Below the pieces are notes generated by a model, which was not told where the DNA came from, made no database searches, and worked only from the letters and a program-made list of their open reading frames with translations. DNA of 64,000 nucleotides from G963677445 sp963677445. Lineage in GTDB: Bacteria > Bacteroidota > Ignavibacteria > Ignavibacteriales > Melioribacteraceae. The stretch covers positions 1 through 64,000 of the forward strand of contig CAXXGF010000052.1 in assembly GCA_963677445.2 (NCBI GenBank), read 5' to 3'. Both the position numbers and the translations under genes were made by a program. Positions 1-7,687 of this stretch are shown one piece after another (the first letter of the stretch is position 1; each line of letters starts with the position of its first letter).

Positions 1-371
1 CTCGTAAATTAATATCTTTATTTGTTGTATCAATACTTGAAAGTATTATTTCTTTCATTTCAGGATAGTCTTTTATATACTCATAGTCCTCAGCACTTAA
101 CTTTTTAACATATCCCGGATTAAATATTCCTTTTAGATATAGGAAAATCATTTTCGATTTCCCAAAGTGCGTAATGTCTATCATGACAGGCAGTTGACCA
201 CTCAAATTTTTCAAAAAGTGAATCAGTATTAATATTGTTTTTTTCAAAATAACTATGCAATGGTTCAGAAAAGAGTAGTAAAGTATCTGAGTTAATAATA
301 ACTCTATCTGCAATTTGCCCAGTCGCAAACATTTGAGAAGTAACCATTAAAAGAACTAAAATATATTTCAT
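1..371 (-). pseudogene. Secreted cassette protein, frameshifted and cut by the window edge
   Basis: The frame starts at an ATG at 371 with a hydrophobic signal peptide (MKYILVLLMVTSQMFATG) and stops at 120 after 83 codons. A different frame is open from there to base 1, giving FNPGYVKKLSAEDYEYIKDY and more. Removing one C in the TTTTCC run near 143 joins the two as WEIENDFLYLKGIFNPG, which reads like one protein; the WEI-N-D-LYL pattern is familiar from small secreted Bacteroidetes proteins of unknown function. A longer upstream reading to 470 would run through a recombination site and is unlikely. Being downstream of a cassette core site (389-395) suggests it is a cassette gene. Whether the shift is real or a sequence error cannot be told here. 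Confidence 0.6.
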
Positions 372-388
372 TATCAACCTTCTTTTAC

Positions 389-521
389 GGCTAACGCCAC
401 GATCACCGGACCAATACACAGTGGCCAGAGCGTGTTTGAAGTCCCATAGACTGCGACCAGGCCTCTTCAAGCTGAGGAACCAAAACAGCGTTTTGGTTCC
501 GAGTGCATTGAAATGTTATAA
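389..521 (-). other. attC-like recombination site after the 527-1228 gene
   Basis: On the minus strand the site begins with an inverse core TTATAAC (515-521) and ends with a core GTTAGCC (389-395). The inner arms CACTCGG and CCGGTG pair if one T is left unpaired, as the extrahelical bases of attC do. The middle holds a perfect hairpin at 476-500 (GGAACCAAAAC, loop, GTTTTGGTTCC). The outer cores pair less well than those of the other sites, so the assignment is weaker. Confidence 0.6.
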
Positions 522-526
522 ATATG

Positions 527-1228
527 CTATTTAACAGTCTTAATTCCTGTTTTCAGTGAATCACTTTTATTTTCAATTTTTTGAGATTTAGATTGAGGTA
601 AATCTTTTGAAATTGTTGAATTTGGAGCGGTACTTGAGTTCTGTATATTGGCAATGTCAGTGAAGAAGAAAAGCACTGTGATTGTATAGATAGCAAGGAC
701 TATAGGAAAAATTAGTTCAACAGCCGTTTTAATACCATCCATTCTTAACCTCTCAAAAAATGAACTATGCCTTACTTTATAAAATTCTAATATTCTTTCA
801 AGTTTAGCAAGTTCGGTATTCTTCGATATTATTATTTCTTTAATTTTGAGTTGTTCTTCTCTGAACTCGATAGTGGATATTTCGTGATTTAAATCTGATA
901 TTTCATTCTTTACCTTTTCAAACTCTTTTCTAACTTCATATTCGTTGAATACCTGTCCAGTTGACAATCTTTGAAGGTATTCCTCTCGGAGGTTTCTATA
1001 AGCACGCGAGTATTCAAATAATCCATATGAAATAAAGGCTATTAAAAAGTATAAAATTACTAAACCCAAAATGACTGGGATGGCATCAAAGTTTTCGATT
1101 AGAAATTCTGTCCCGAGCAATGATATTTTGGTGATTTTAAGATTGATGCTTGATATGATGATCCCAATCAAACAAACTAATAATAAAGATTTTCTATTCT
1201 TTCTAGTATTTTCTGATAAAAATTCCAT
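527..1228 (-). CDS. Membrane protein with coiled coil, unknown function (cassette gene)
   Basis: I do not recognise the 233-residue family. Hydrophobic segments lie at about residues 14-28, 50-71 and 168-190, so it is probably an inner-membrane protein. Residues 80-150 are rich in charged heptad-like sequence (EYEVRKEFEKVKNEISDLN) and look like a coiled coil. The C-terminal 40 residues are Ser/Asn/Lys-rich and probably disordered. It lies alone between two attC-like sites (389-521 and 1243-1464), the normal layout of a single-gene integron cassette. Base composition is AT-rich like the other cassette genes and unlike the region after 8.9 kb. The ATG at 1228 lies about 15 bases after the core site. 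A stress or defence role is possible only by analogy with cassette cargo. Confidence 0.75.
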   Translation of the reverse strand: MEFLSENTRKNRKSLLLVCLIGIIISSINLKITKISLLGTEFLIENFDAIPVILGLVILYFLIAFISYGLFEYSRAYRNLREEYLQRLSTGQVFNEYEVRKEFEKVKNEISDLNHEISTIEFREEQLKIKEIIISKNTELAKLERILEFYKVRHSSFFERLRMDGIKTAVELIFPIVLAIYTITVLFFFTDIANIQNSSTAPNSTISKDLPQSKSQKIENKSDSLKTGIKTVK

Positions 1229-1242
1229 ATCATTTCTTTCTA

Positions 1243-1464
1243 CTAACGGCGTTGCAAATAACCGGCGCCCCAGAACAAGAATGCCGATTAAAAATACTAC
1301 GCCAAAGTATTAGCAACCGGTGATTAACTTTCAGCGCAATCGCCGGTTGCAACAATTTAGTTTATTAGTGCATTGCCGAATAGCAATGCCAATTTATTTC
1401 ACAAAACTTAAGAACTGCACAAATGCCACTCTGAAAACGGCATCCGCTTGATTTGCTTGTTATA
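1243..1464 (-). other. attC-like recombination site of the DUF4062 cassette
   Basis: Reading the minus strand, the inverse core GCTATATAAC is followed by AAGCAAATCAAGCGG, and the site ends in GCCGGTTATTTGCAACGCC then GTTAG. The two ends are complementary over about 20 bases with small bulges, the typical folded attC arm. An inner hairpin at 1313-1350 (GCAACCGG arms) forms the variable terminal structure. The inverse core matches exactly the first bases of the same cassette at 2683-2692, as expected for a cassette that once circularised. Confidence 0.75.
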
Positions 1465-1470
1465 TAGCGA

Positions 1471-2667
1471 TTAAAATGGTAAATCATCATCACTTGGTGT
1501 AGGTTCTGGATCAGGTTCGTAATACTTGTTAAATTCATTTGTTAGGAATACTAAAAATGAATTAAAATCTTCATCAGAAATATTTTCTGCAAAACCCTTA
1601 TATACCTTGAAAAATTTAAGAATAGTCTCATAATCAACATCCTTGACTGAAGGATAAAATCTATAACTGACCGATATTTTTTTAAATAGTTCAGGAACCT
1701 CTATATACTTTGACCATTTATTTGTTTTAACAATTTCTTCTAATGACTCAAGCCAAGATTGAATGTTCTTCGCTTCAACTTTTTGCTTTAATATAATTCT
1801 TTGCATTGGTTCAAATGGACTATCTTCATGTAATATGTTAAGGATTAGATTATTGATTTCCGTTTTCAAATTTTCAAAACTCTCGATGTTTTGTTCCATT
1901 AGCATTTTACTTAAATCAATTTTAACAACATTATCAGTATCTTTACTATTTTCTTTGCCTTCAACAAGTAATTTTAATTGTCGATCTATTTTTTCAATTT
2001 TGCCTTTAATGGATTCTACTAAATTAAATGGGACTGTATCATTTTTTGTTAATGATTCATACATAAAACCTGCCCATTGTTTTTTTATAGCACTTTTTAT
2101 ATCATCAAAATTTTCAAATGTTAGAACTGCGTTATTGCTTTTTAAGCTGTAAACGATTGAAAGAAATCTAAAAATATATCGATACGATTCTTGGGGAAAT
2201 GGATAATTATTATTAAAAGACTCAATTATTTTATTAACCTCATCTTCATCTGTATCTTCAGTTAGTTTCTTTTTGTCTATTTGCTCCTTGATGAATTTAT
2301 TCTTAGACTTTTCATAGTTTTTATAATCATAGTCAACAAATTTATTTACAAAAATATGCTTGAATATTTTTGTTTCAATTGCTTTTTTGAATTCTTGTAA
2401 TGTTACAGATTCTGGATATTTTTGTATTTCTTTATGTTGATGATAAATGCTACCATAATGGTTACCGATAATTAATATAAACAATTGGCAACGATTTATT
2501 TCTTCAGTACAAGAATCTTGAATATGTTTTTTATAATCATAGAATATATCACCGTATTCACTCATAACTGGTTCAAAGCCAAAATCTTCAATAAACTTTC
2601 TCAATTGGAAACGAACTTCTTGAAGATCATAACAAGTTGAGCTAACAAAAATCCTTGGAGATGCCAT
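1471..2667 (-). CDS. DUF4062 domain protein with SSB-like C-terminal tip
   Basis: The first 75 residues (SPRIFVSSTCYDLQEVR, then RCQLFILIIGNHYGSIY) match the DUF4062 family, a TIR/SEFIR-like fold seen at the N-terminus of NTPase and signalling proteins often suspected of defence roles. The remaining 320 residues are helical and Lys/Glu-rich with no motif I know; no P-loop is visible. The last residues, PSDDDLPF, copy the acidic DDD[IL]PF tip that single-stranded DNA-binding proteins use to recruit partners. It is the only gene of a cassette bounded by TATATAAC-type cores at 1455-1464 and 2683-2692. The ATG at 2667 follows an AGGAAGAT ribosome site. A role in phage defence or DNA-damage sensing is inference. 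Confidence 0.75.
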   Translation of the reverse strand: MASPRIFVSSTCYDLQEVRFQLRKFIEDFGFEPVMSEYGDIFYDYKKHIQDSCTEEINRCQLFILIIGNHYGSIYHQHKEIQKYPESVTLQEFKKAIETKIFKHIFVNKFVDYDYKNYEKSKNKFIKEQIDKKKLTEDTDEDEVNKIIESFNNNYPFPQESYRYIFRFLSIVYSLKSNNAVLTFENFDDIKSAIKKQWAGFMYESLTKNDTVPFNLVESIKGKIEKIDRQLKLLVEGKENSKDTDNVVKIDLSKMLMEQNIESFENLKTEINNLILNILHEDSPFEPMQRIILKQKVEAKNIQSWLESLEEIVKTNKWSKYIEVPELFKKISVSYRFYPSVKDVDYETILKFFKVYKGFAENISDEDFNSFLVFLTNEFNKYYEPDPEPTPSDDDLPF

Positions 2668-2682
2668 AAAATATCTTCCTTA

Positions 2683-2692
2683 TTTAGCTATA
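2683..2692 (-). other. Cassette core site (GTTATATAGC)
   Basis: On the minus strand GTTATATAGC lies directly ahead of the DUF4062 gene and is the exact complement of the inverse core at the gene's far end (1455-1464). It marks the recombination point between leader copy 1 and this cassette. Confidence 0.65.
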
Positions 2693-3290
2693 TAACAAAT
2701 AAGAATTTTATACATTATTGCTCAAAGAAATATTGGTAACCATTAATTTAGTAAGCAGTAATGTAAAAAATGTAGCCCCATAGGGATACATTGGACGTAA
2801 CCGCCGTCATTTCCACGGCTATGGGTATTTAATACGGTTTTTTAATGTTTATTGCAATGAACAACTTATTTTCTGTTTTTTGTTATGTTTTTATTAAAAT
2901 TTATAGCAATTTTCATATACACAGCTCCGCCACGTAACTCCCATTACAGTTATTCGGCCATGTAAAATCATATTTAATCTATATCGTATAAAACAATCAT
3001 TCGCTTATTTAAGCACTTATTACCCCAAAAGCAATCAGTCATTCCTAAATTAGTGAATATTGGTTTTTTATGCAAGGGGAAAATAATTATGAATTGTGAA
3101 TTATGAATGATGAATGGGGGAATTAATAGTGAATGGTGAATGGGAAAAATAAGAGTATGATGACCGGGTTTGTGGTTCTATTGGTGTTGTTCATTTTGTA
3201 GTGAGGGGCGGGAAAGAGTATTGCGCTGCTGATGCCAATTTTTTATCCTGTTTTTCTTGGCGGTTTTGCGTGAGGATTTTGCCTATCTGT
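2693..3290 (-). repeat. Leader repeat, copy 1 (attI-like region)
   Basis: This non-coding stretch is a diverged copy of 8333-8830. Shared blocks include TTTTATACATTATTGCTCAA next to the core site, GGACGTAACCGC, TTTAATCTATATCGTA, ACAATCATTCGCTTATT, the promoter-like block, and a long tail around GATGACCGGGTTTGTGG. This copy has about 110 extra bases at 2815-2925. Both copies end exactly where a cassette core begins, so they may be attI-type leaders. The bases 3100-3140 are made of short TGAATTGTGAATTATGAA-type repeats. No gene is visible in it. Confidence 0.7.
3047..3076 (-). promoter_or_regulatory. Candidate cassette promoter in leader copy 1
   Basis: On the minus strand CTTG is followed, after 20 bases, by TAATTTAG, close to the Bacteroidetes -33 TTTG / -7 TAnnTTTG pattern. 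The block is conserved in leader copy 2 while surrounding bases differ, and it points into the cassettes. Confidence 0.4.
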
Positions 3291-3536
3291 CAAACGGATG
3301 TAATCTTCTTTATCTATTTTTGTGTTCGAAATTATTGCGCTTTTTGTAGAAAGTTTCAAAGTTAGCGCCGCTATTTAAGGTATTAAAGGTAACGGCATGA
3401 TTGATAAGGCGCAGCCCAACACAACAATGTTATATTTATTAAATAACTTCTTACTTAGAACATACTGTAGTGCTTAAATTGAAAAGTGACTTTTATTAAA
3501 TTACAAAATGTAAAATCAATTTAATAGGAGTCGGTC

Positions 3537-3845
3537 GTGCAAAGGAAAAAAAGAGTAAGTAGCGAAGACAAAATGAAGATACTCAGGGAGCATCTTGAGA
3601 ACAATGTTCCCATAAGTGATATTTCAGAAAAGTACGGGGTAAGCGTAAATGTAATATACTCCTGGAAAAAAGCATTGTTCGAAAATGGAGCTGTAATATT
3701 TAACAAACAGAGTGATAAAGAACTCAAAAAGAATGAGGCGAAGATTAACATGCTTGAAGAAAAACTGCAAAACAAAGACAGCCTCATTAGTGAGATAATA
3801 GAGGATAATATCAGGTTAAAAAAAAAGTTGAGTGGGGAGAACTGA
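3537..3845 (+). CDS. IS3-family OrfA, transposase helix-turn-helix subunit
   Basis: The 102-residue product starts at a GTG preceded by AGGAG. Residues 1-60 form the HTH_Tnp_1 domain (DKMKILREHLENNVPISDIS, then YGVSVNVIYSWKKAL), which binds the IS ends. Residues 65-95 form the leucine-zipper coiled coil usual in OrfA. Near its end the message has nine A residues then G (3818-3827). A -1 slip there would join this frame to orfB without a stop, as VEWGELNNLWVDMAIRD, giving the OrfAB transposase. The normal frame stops at 3845. Confidence 0.88.
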   Translation: MQRKKRVSSEDKMKILREHLENNVPISDISEKYGVSVNVIYSWKKALFENGAVIFNKQSDKELKKNEAKINMLEEKLQNKDSLISEIIEDNIRLKKKLSGEN

Positions 3846-3862
3846 ATAATCTTTGGGTTGAT

Positions 3863-4828
3863 ATGGCAATCAGAGATAATCTGATAGATCACCTCGACTA
3901 CTTAAATAAAAGATCATCAATCCCGATTTACAAACTGGTGAAAATGACAGGAATAGCAAAACAAAAATATTATCGCTGGAAAAAGCAAGCCGGACAAGAT
4001 AACCGTCATAACAACAATCTTCCTAAAAGTAACTGGTTGTTGCCCTGGGAAAAAGAAGCAATAATAAACTATGCGAAAGAACATCATTCAGATAATGATT
4101 TTTTTCTCAGAGATGGATACAGAAGGCTAACCTTTCAGATGCTTGATAAAGATATTGTCGCTGTCAGTCCTTCTTCAGTCTATAGGATTCTGAAGGAGGC
4201 CGAATTACTAAATCGTTGGAAAACAAAAGGAAAAGGGAAGAAAGGCAATGGATTTCAACAACCGAATTATATTCACAGGGACTGGCATGTTGATATAAAG
4301 TATGTCAATCTAAGGGGTTGTTTTCTCTATCTGATCTGTGTCCTTGATGGGTTCTCCCGGTATATTGTTCATCATGAACTCAGAATGAATATGACCGAAT
4401 ATGATGTCGAACTTACTATTCAAAGGGCAAAAGAAAAATACCCGAAAGCAAAACCCCGCATAATATCCGACAATGGCTCTCAGTTTATATCGAAGGATTT
4501 CAGGGAGTTTATCAGGTATGCCGGACTTACACACATAAAGACTTCCATTGCATATCCTCAGTCAAATGGAAAACTTGAAAGGTTCCATCGCTCCATCGGT
4601 ATAGAATGTCTTAATACAAAGAGCTTTATTGATATTGAGGATGCCCAAAAGATTATTGCCGAATATGTCGATCATTACAACAATGTCCGGTTACATGCTT
4701 CCTTATTTTATCTGACTCCCGAAGATTTCTTAAATGATACCTATCGAGATAAACTAAAAGCAAGAGAAGAAAAACTTTCATTGGCAGCAGATCGGAGAGC
4801 CAGTCAGTGGAAAAAGGAAGCCGCGTGA
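3863..4828 (+). CDS. IS3-family OrfB, DDE transposase catalytic subunit
   Basis: The 321-residue protein has an HTH_21 segment (about 45-110) followed by an rve integrase core. The catalytic triad is D144 (WHVDIKY), D203 (IISDNGSQF) and E239 (NGKLERFHRS); D203 and E239 are separated by 35 residues, exactly the DD(35)E spacing of the family. The C-terminal YNNVRLHASLFYLTPEDFL is the usual family tail. The frame is open upstream of the ATG to the slippery run in orfA, so the active enzyme is probably the fused OrfAB; OrfB alone has only a weak ribosome site. No inactivating change is visible. Confidence 0.9.
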   Translation: MAIRDNLIDHLDYLNKRSSIPIYKLVKMTGIAKQKYYRWKKQAGQDNRHNNNLPKSNWLLPWEKEAIINYAKEHHSDNDFFLRDGYRRLTFQMLDKDIVAVSPSSVYRILKEAELLNRWKTKGKGKKGNGFQQPNYIHRDWHVDIKYVNLRGCFLYLICVLDGFSRYIVHHELRMNMTEYDVELTIQRAKEKYPKAKPRIISDNGSQFISKDFREFIRYAGLTHIKTSIAYPQSNGKLERFHRSIGIECLNTKSFIDIEDAQKIIAEYVDHYNNVRLHASLFYLTPEDFLNDTYRDKLKAREEKLSLAADRRASQWKKEAA

Positions 4829-5110
4829 TCCTTGAAATTTTGTTTAAGAATTTACTCTCAACGGAATGAATGAAACGAAGACACAATTAAAAGTGTCGTA
4901 GTGGAATGAATGGAGTGGTAATGCCCGTTGGAAAGCTTTAATTCACAAAATTATTTTTTCGAAAAGTCACTTTTTTGTTGAACCTATACAATACTTTCAT
5001 TTACAAACTATGCTAAACAATAAAGTCGAAACGAAACTGTAAACACTTAAACTGCACAAAAGCCAAATGCGAAAGAAGCTTTCGGCTTGAATCACTTGTT
5101 AGGCATAAAT

Positions 5111-5875
5111 TTAATTGCTTATAAATCTAATAGCAATCTTCCTTTCATCGCCAGGAAAATCAAATGTAAATTCATCTAGATTATAACGAGTTATTGTTTT
5201 TTGTTCACCAGTTTTTGTGTTTTTAATATCAACAATGATCGGCTGGTTATTTATATAATTTTTAATTGAGATTAGAATAATATATTCAATTGCAGAAGTT
5301 ACAATTGCCATTGTTGGATTTGAACTTTTGGAAATATTGTATATAGTATAAAGAGTAGACAGGTGACTGTAAACATCTAAAATAGTATTGCCAATTGAAT
5401 AGTCATAGTAAGTTGCAGTAACAATATAAGGGGAATCGTAATAGCTATTAAAATATTCAGCATCCTTTTGGGGATTTGAACTAAAAATCAAAATTTTCAC
5501 AGCTTTTCCATAGGGACTGCTATAATCATCAATTAATTCCAAAGAAAATTGATATCTTACTTCACGTAATCCGCCAAACGGTCCCTTGATTTCTTGATTG
5601 ACAATTTTCTTAGATATATTAATCAAATGACCATCATATCTATACACCCACTCAACTGGATATTGAGTACCAATTTCATTATAAGTTATGCTATAATATA
5701 CGTCCACTAATTCATCATCATAAAAATTTGGATTTAACTCAATAGTGAAGTATAAATATTCAAAACTATTCGAATGTTTATGAATTGATAATGTACTTGA
5801 AATAGCTTTTTGTAATTCAGTTTGGCTGAATAATAGATTGCTAATAAGTACAAAAAATGTAATTATCCGAATCAC
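5111..5875 (-). CDS. Secreted protein of unknown function (4th gene of cassette operon)
   Basis: This 254-residue protein begins with a cleavable signal peptide (MIRIITFFVLISNLLFSQ) and lacks a lipobox. The rest is Tyr/Asn/Ile-rich and predicted mostly beta (YLYFTIELNPNFYDDELVDV). I recognise no family. Its start overlaps the stop of the preceding lipoprotein gene by 4 bases (ATGA type), so it is translationally coupled. It is the last gene of a four-gene unit enclosed by one matching pair of cassette cores (5098-5106 and 7497-7505). All four products carry export signals, pointing to a joint job in the periplasm or at the outer membrane. The specific function is unknown. Confidence 0.8.
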   Translation of the reverse strand: MIRIITFFVLISNLLFSQTELQKAISSTLSIHKHSNSFEYLYFTIELNPNFYDDELVDVYYSITYNEIGTQYPVEWVYRYDGHLINISKKIVNQEIKGPFGGLREVRYQFSLELIDDYSSPYGKAVKILIFSSNPQKDAEYFNSYYDSPYIVTATYYDYSIGNTILDVYSHLSTLYTIYNISKSSNPTMAIVTSAIEYIILISIKNYINNQPIIVDIKNTKTGEQKTITRYNLDEFTFDFPGDERKIAIRFISN

Positions 5876-6318
5876 TTTAGTTTACCCCGAATATATTCTA
5901 TCTCGTTCTTATAAGATTCTATTAAATTTTTTCTTCTTAAAAGTCTATTAAAATCATTTTTGGCACTAATGTAGTCACCGATTTCTGCAAGTAATTCTAT
6001 CTTTCTTAAAAGAGCCAACACCGCGTATGATCCATTGGGGAGTAGGGAATAGTAAGATTCGAAATGCTCAATAGCAATCTTTGCATCTTTTACCCTGTGA
6101 GAATTATAATATTTTGTTTCGAAAGAACGAGCGGTATTGTAATCTGAATTTGCTTTTTTAGCTCTTTGTTCTGGCGTGAGAATTCCTTTTGGCGTATCAA
6201 TAATAACTTCTTTTCCTTTAGAAGATTTTGTACCACCTCCCAAAATTGCTTGGAAAATGGCACAAGAATTCAATGAAAGTGTAACAACAATAAGAATAAG
6301 TGTTCTAATTATTTTCAA
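5872..6318 (-). CDS. TPR-like lipoprotein (3rd gene of cassette operon)
   Basis: The 148-residue product has a lipoprotein signal ending in the lipobox LNSC (Cys at residue 19), so it is lipid-anchored. Residues 55-145 form helix pairs with a TPR/Sel1-like look (AKIAIEHFESYYSLLPNGSY, then ALLRKIELLAEIGDYISAKNDF), resembling the repeat part of BamD/YfiO-type proteins but much shorter. Such repeats usually hold partner proteins. Its start overlaps the protease gene by 14 bases and its stop overlaps the next start by 4. Partnership with the neighbouring protease is inference from operon structure. Confidence 0.78.
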   Translation of the reverse strand: MKIIRTLILIVVTLSLNSCAIFQAILGGGTKSSKGKEVIIDTPKGILTPEQRAKKANSDYNTARSFETKYYNSHRVKDAKIAIEHFESYYSLLPNGSYAVLALLRKIELLAEIGDYISAKNDFNRLLRRKNLIESYKNEIEYIRGKLK

Positions 6319-7054
6319 TATTGCTTTCCTTTAAGAATATTCTAATATCCCTCACCCTTTTTATTAATGCGAAGACTTTGTTTTCGCCCTCAGAATACAT
6401 GCCGATAATAATTCCGACAGGTAACAACTCTTTATCAAAAACAAGTCCACCGCTGAAACCACTGTTAATTTCACATTCTGCTACAAGTAATTTTCTTCTC
6501 CAAGGAATTTTATCACTTCCTTTCACATTTTTATCAATTGCTTTAAGAACACCAGGTGAAATTGCATATGAATTTTTATAATTAAGTATCTCATTGGGAA
6601 AACCAATACAAAAACAACTGATGCCGAGTTTTAGGTCGCTTGCTCTGCCTAATATATTAATATAATTTTTTAATCTTTTATTCCCCGTATATTTCTCATT
6701 TTGTAGAAGAGCAATATCATTTTGCTTGTCGTGGTAAACAAGCCAAACACCTCTGGAATCTCCAGAATTTGGTTCAAAACATGTAATGGGGTCACTATGT
6801 GATTTACTAGCGTTTTCAATAACATGAAAAGCAGTTAAAATTAAACCATCTTCAGATATATAGAAGCCGCTACCCCACTCATAATTTTTTTGCATCAGCC
6901 CGGCATCATCGACTGTTAAATCAGATTCTGTAAGTACACGCAATTTAACCATTGATGTGGTTATTTCTTCAATATTATATTGAGCATATAACAAACTATT
7001 TCCACAAATAATTATTAGTGCGAATATTTTTGAAATACATTTTAAAATAGTCAT
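6305..7054 (-). CDS. Exported trypsin-like (Do/HtrA-type) serine protease, no PDZ
   Basis: The 249-residue protein has an N-terminal signal segment (residues 1-25) and a chymotrypsin-fold protease domain. The catalytic triad is visible as H77 (LTAFHVIE), D113 (QNDIALLQ) and S201 (NSGFSGGLVF); the GFSGG around the serine is close to the family's GNSGG. It ends shortly after the catalytic serine domain and lacks the PDZ domain of HtrA/DegP, so it may depend on a partner for targeting. It is second in the cassette operon, 10 bases after the lipoprotein gene. It probably acts in the periplasm. The substrate is unknown, but all co-encoded proteins are exported. Confidence 0.85.
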   Translation of the reverse strand: MTILKCISKIFALIIICGNSLLYAQYNIEEITTSMVKLRVLTESDLTVDDAGLMQKNYEWGSGFYISEDGLILTAFHVIENASKSHSDPITCFEPNSGDSRGVWLVYHDKQNDIALLQNEKYTGNKRLKNYINILGRASDLKLGISCFCIGFPNEILNYKNSYAISPGVLKAIDKNVKGSDKIPWRRKLLVAECEINSGFSGGLVFDKELLPVGIIIGMYSEGENKVFALIKRVRDIRIFLKESNIENN

Positions 7055-7064
7055 TCCTCACCCA

Positions 7065-7475
7065 TCAATATTTGCGAAGGATATATTCCGCATATTCTTT
7101 ATAATCTTGATAAGTCCGTTTTGAACTAGAAACATTTTTTATAACTTCTTCATTTTTAAGACAATTTTCCGAAATAGTTAATAGTTCTGTGGCTAAACTG
7201 CCTATCTCTCCTTTTGCAACACTAGCCTCTCTGTCATCTAAAGGACTACGTCTTTCTTGTGTTGACAACTCGTAGTTCTTAATATGTTTTTCAATTTCGG
7301 CTTTTTTGTTTTGCAATGTTTTTATTGCTTCTTGATAAACAGTTTCATGAGTTTTTACTTGTCTAGGTTCATTGCTGTAATTTGTTGAACCACTAGATGA
7401 TTTCTTCTGACATGCTGAAAAAATGAAAAACATACATATCATAAATAAGAACGAAAGTATTTTTTTTTGATTCAT
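7065..7475 (-). CDS. Small lipoprotein (first gene of cassette operon)
   Basis: The 136-residue product has a type II signal peptide with lipobox FSAC (Cys about residue 22), a Ser/Gly/Asn linker, and a charged helical body with coiled-coil character (TLQNKKAEIEKHIKNYEL). No named family is recognised. It is the first gene after the cassette core at 7497-7505, and the ATG at 7475 follows an AAGGAGTTG ribosome site. It heads a closely packed operon with an exported serine protease, a TPR-like lipoprotein and a secreted protein. Confidence 0.78.
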   Translation of the reverse strand: MNQKKILSFLFMICMFFIFSACQKKSSSGSTNYSNEPRQVKTHETVYQEAIKTLQNKKAEIEKHIKNYELSTQERRSPLDDREASVAKGEIGSLATELLTISENCLKNEEVIKNVSSSKRTYQDYKEYAEYILRKY

Positions 7476-7496
7476 AATAACAACTCCTTTTTTTTT

Positions 7497-7685
7497 ATGC
7501 CTAACGGCGTGGCAAATAACCGGCGCCCCATAACAGGAATGCCAAATATTGCACGCAATTAAAATTTATAAAAACATTTAATTAACACTACTACTTAAAA
7601 CTACAATTTTAATTAATACGCAAAACTTAAAATACCAAAACCGACGAACAGTATGAGGCGTCCTGTTAATTTGCTGGTTATATGC
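7497..7685 (-). other. attC-like recombination site of the GIY-YIG cassette
   Basis: On the minus strand it begins with GCATATAAC (7677-7685) followed by CAGCAAATTAACAGGACGCC and ends with GGCGCCGGTTATTTGCCACGCC then GTTAGGCAT. The arms pair over about 20 bases. The right arm is nearly identical to that of the site at 1243-1464 (ACCGGCGCCCC and ATGCC shared), so the two belong to one attC family. GCATATAAC is the exact complement of the core that starts the same cassette at 8324-8332. Confidence 0.78.
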
Positions 7686-7687
7686 GA

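Larger units (their letters stand above)
3466..4990 (+). mobile_element. IS3-family insertion sequence
   Basis: The element is 1525 bp and starts and ends with TGTA. Its terminal inverted repeats share TGTA and AAAAGTGACTTTT over about 30 bases (left end 3466-3500, right end 4956-4990). A 4-bp target duplication ATAC flanks it (3462-3465 and 4991-4994). It contains orfA and orfB in the usual IS3 order with a slippery A9G run between them. It has landed inside a cassette recombination site. Both orfs look intact, so it may still be active. Confidence 0.9.
3414..5106 (-). other. attC-like site of the four-gene cassette, split by an IS
   Basis: The inverse core at 5098-5106 (minus strand ATGCCTAAC) matches exactly the first bases of the four-gene cassette (7497-7505). 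It is followed by AAGTGATTCAAGCCG, an ordinary attC arm. The IS3 element then interrupts the site at 3466-4990. Beyond it a core GTTGGGC lies at 3414-3420. The right arm pairs poorly with the left, so the true right end is less certain. Without the IS the site would be about 165 bases long. Confidence 0.55.

Noticed and set aside
372..470. N-terminal extension of the first cassette gene
   Set aside because: It runs through the attC-like site and would put 33 charged residues before a signal peptide.
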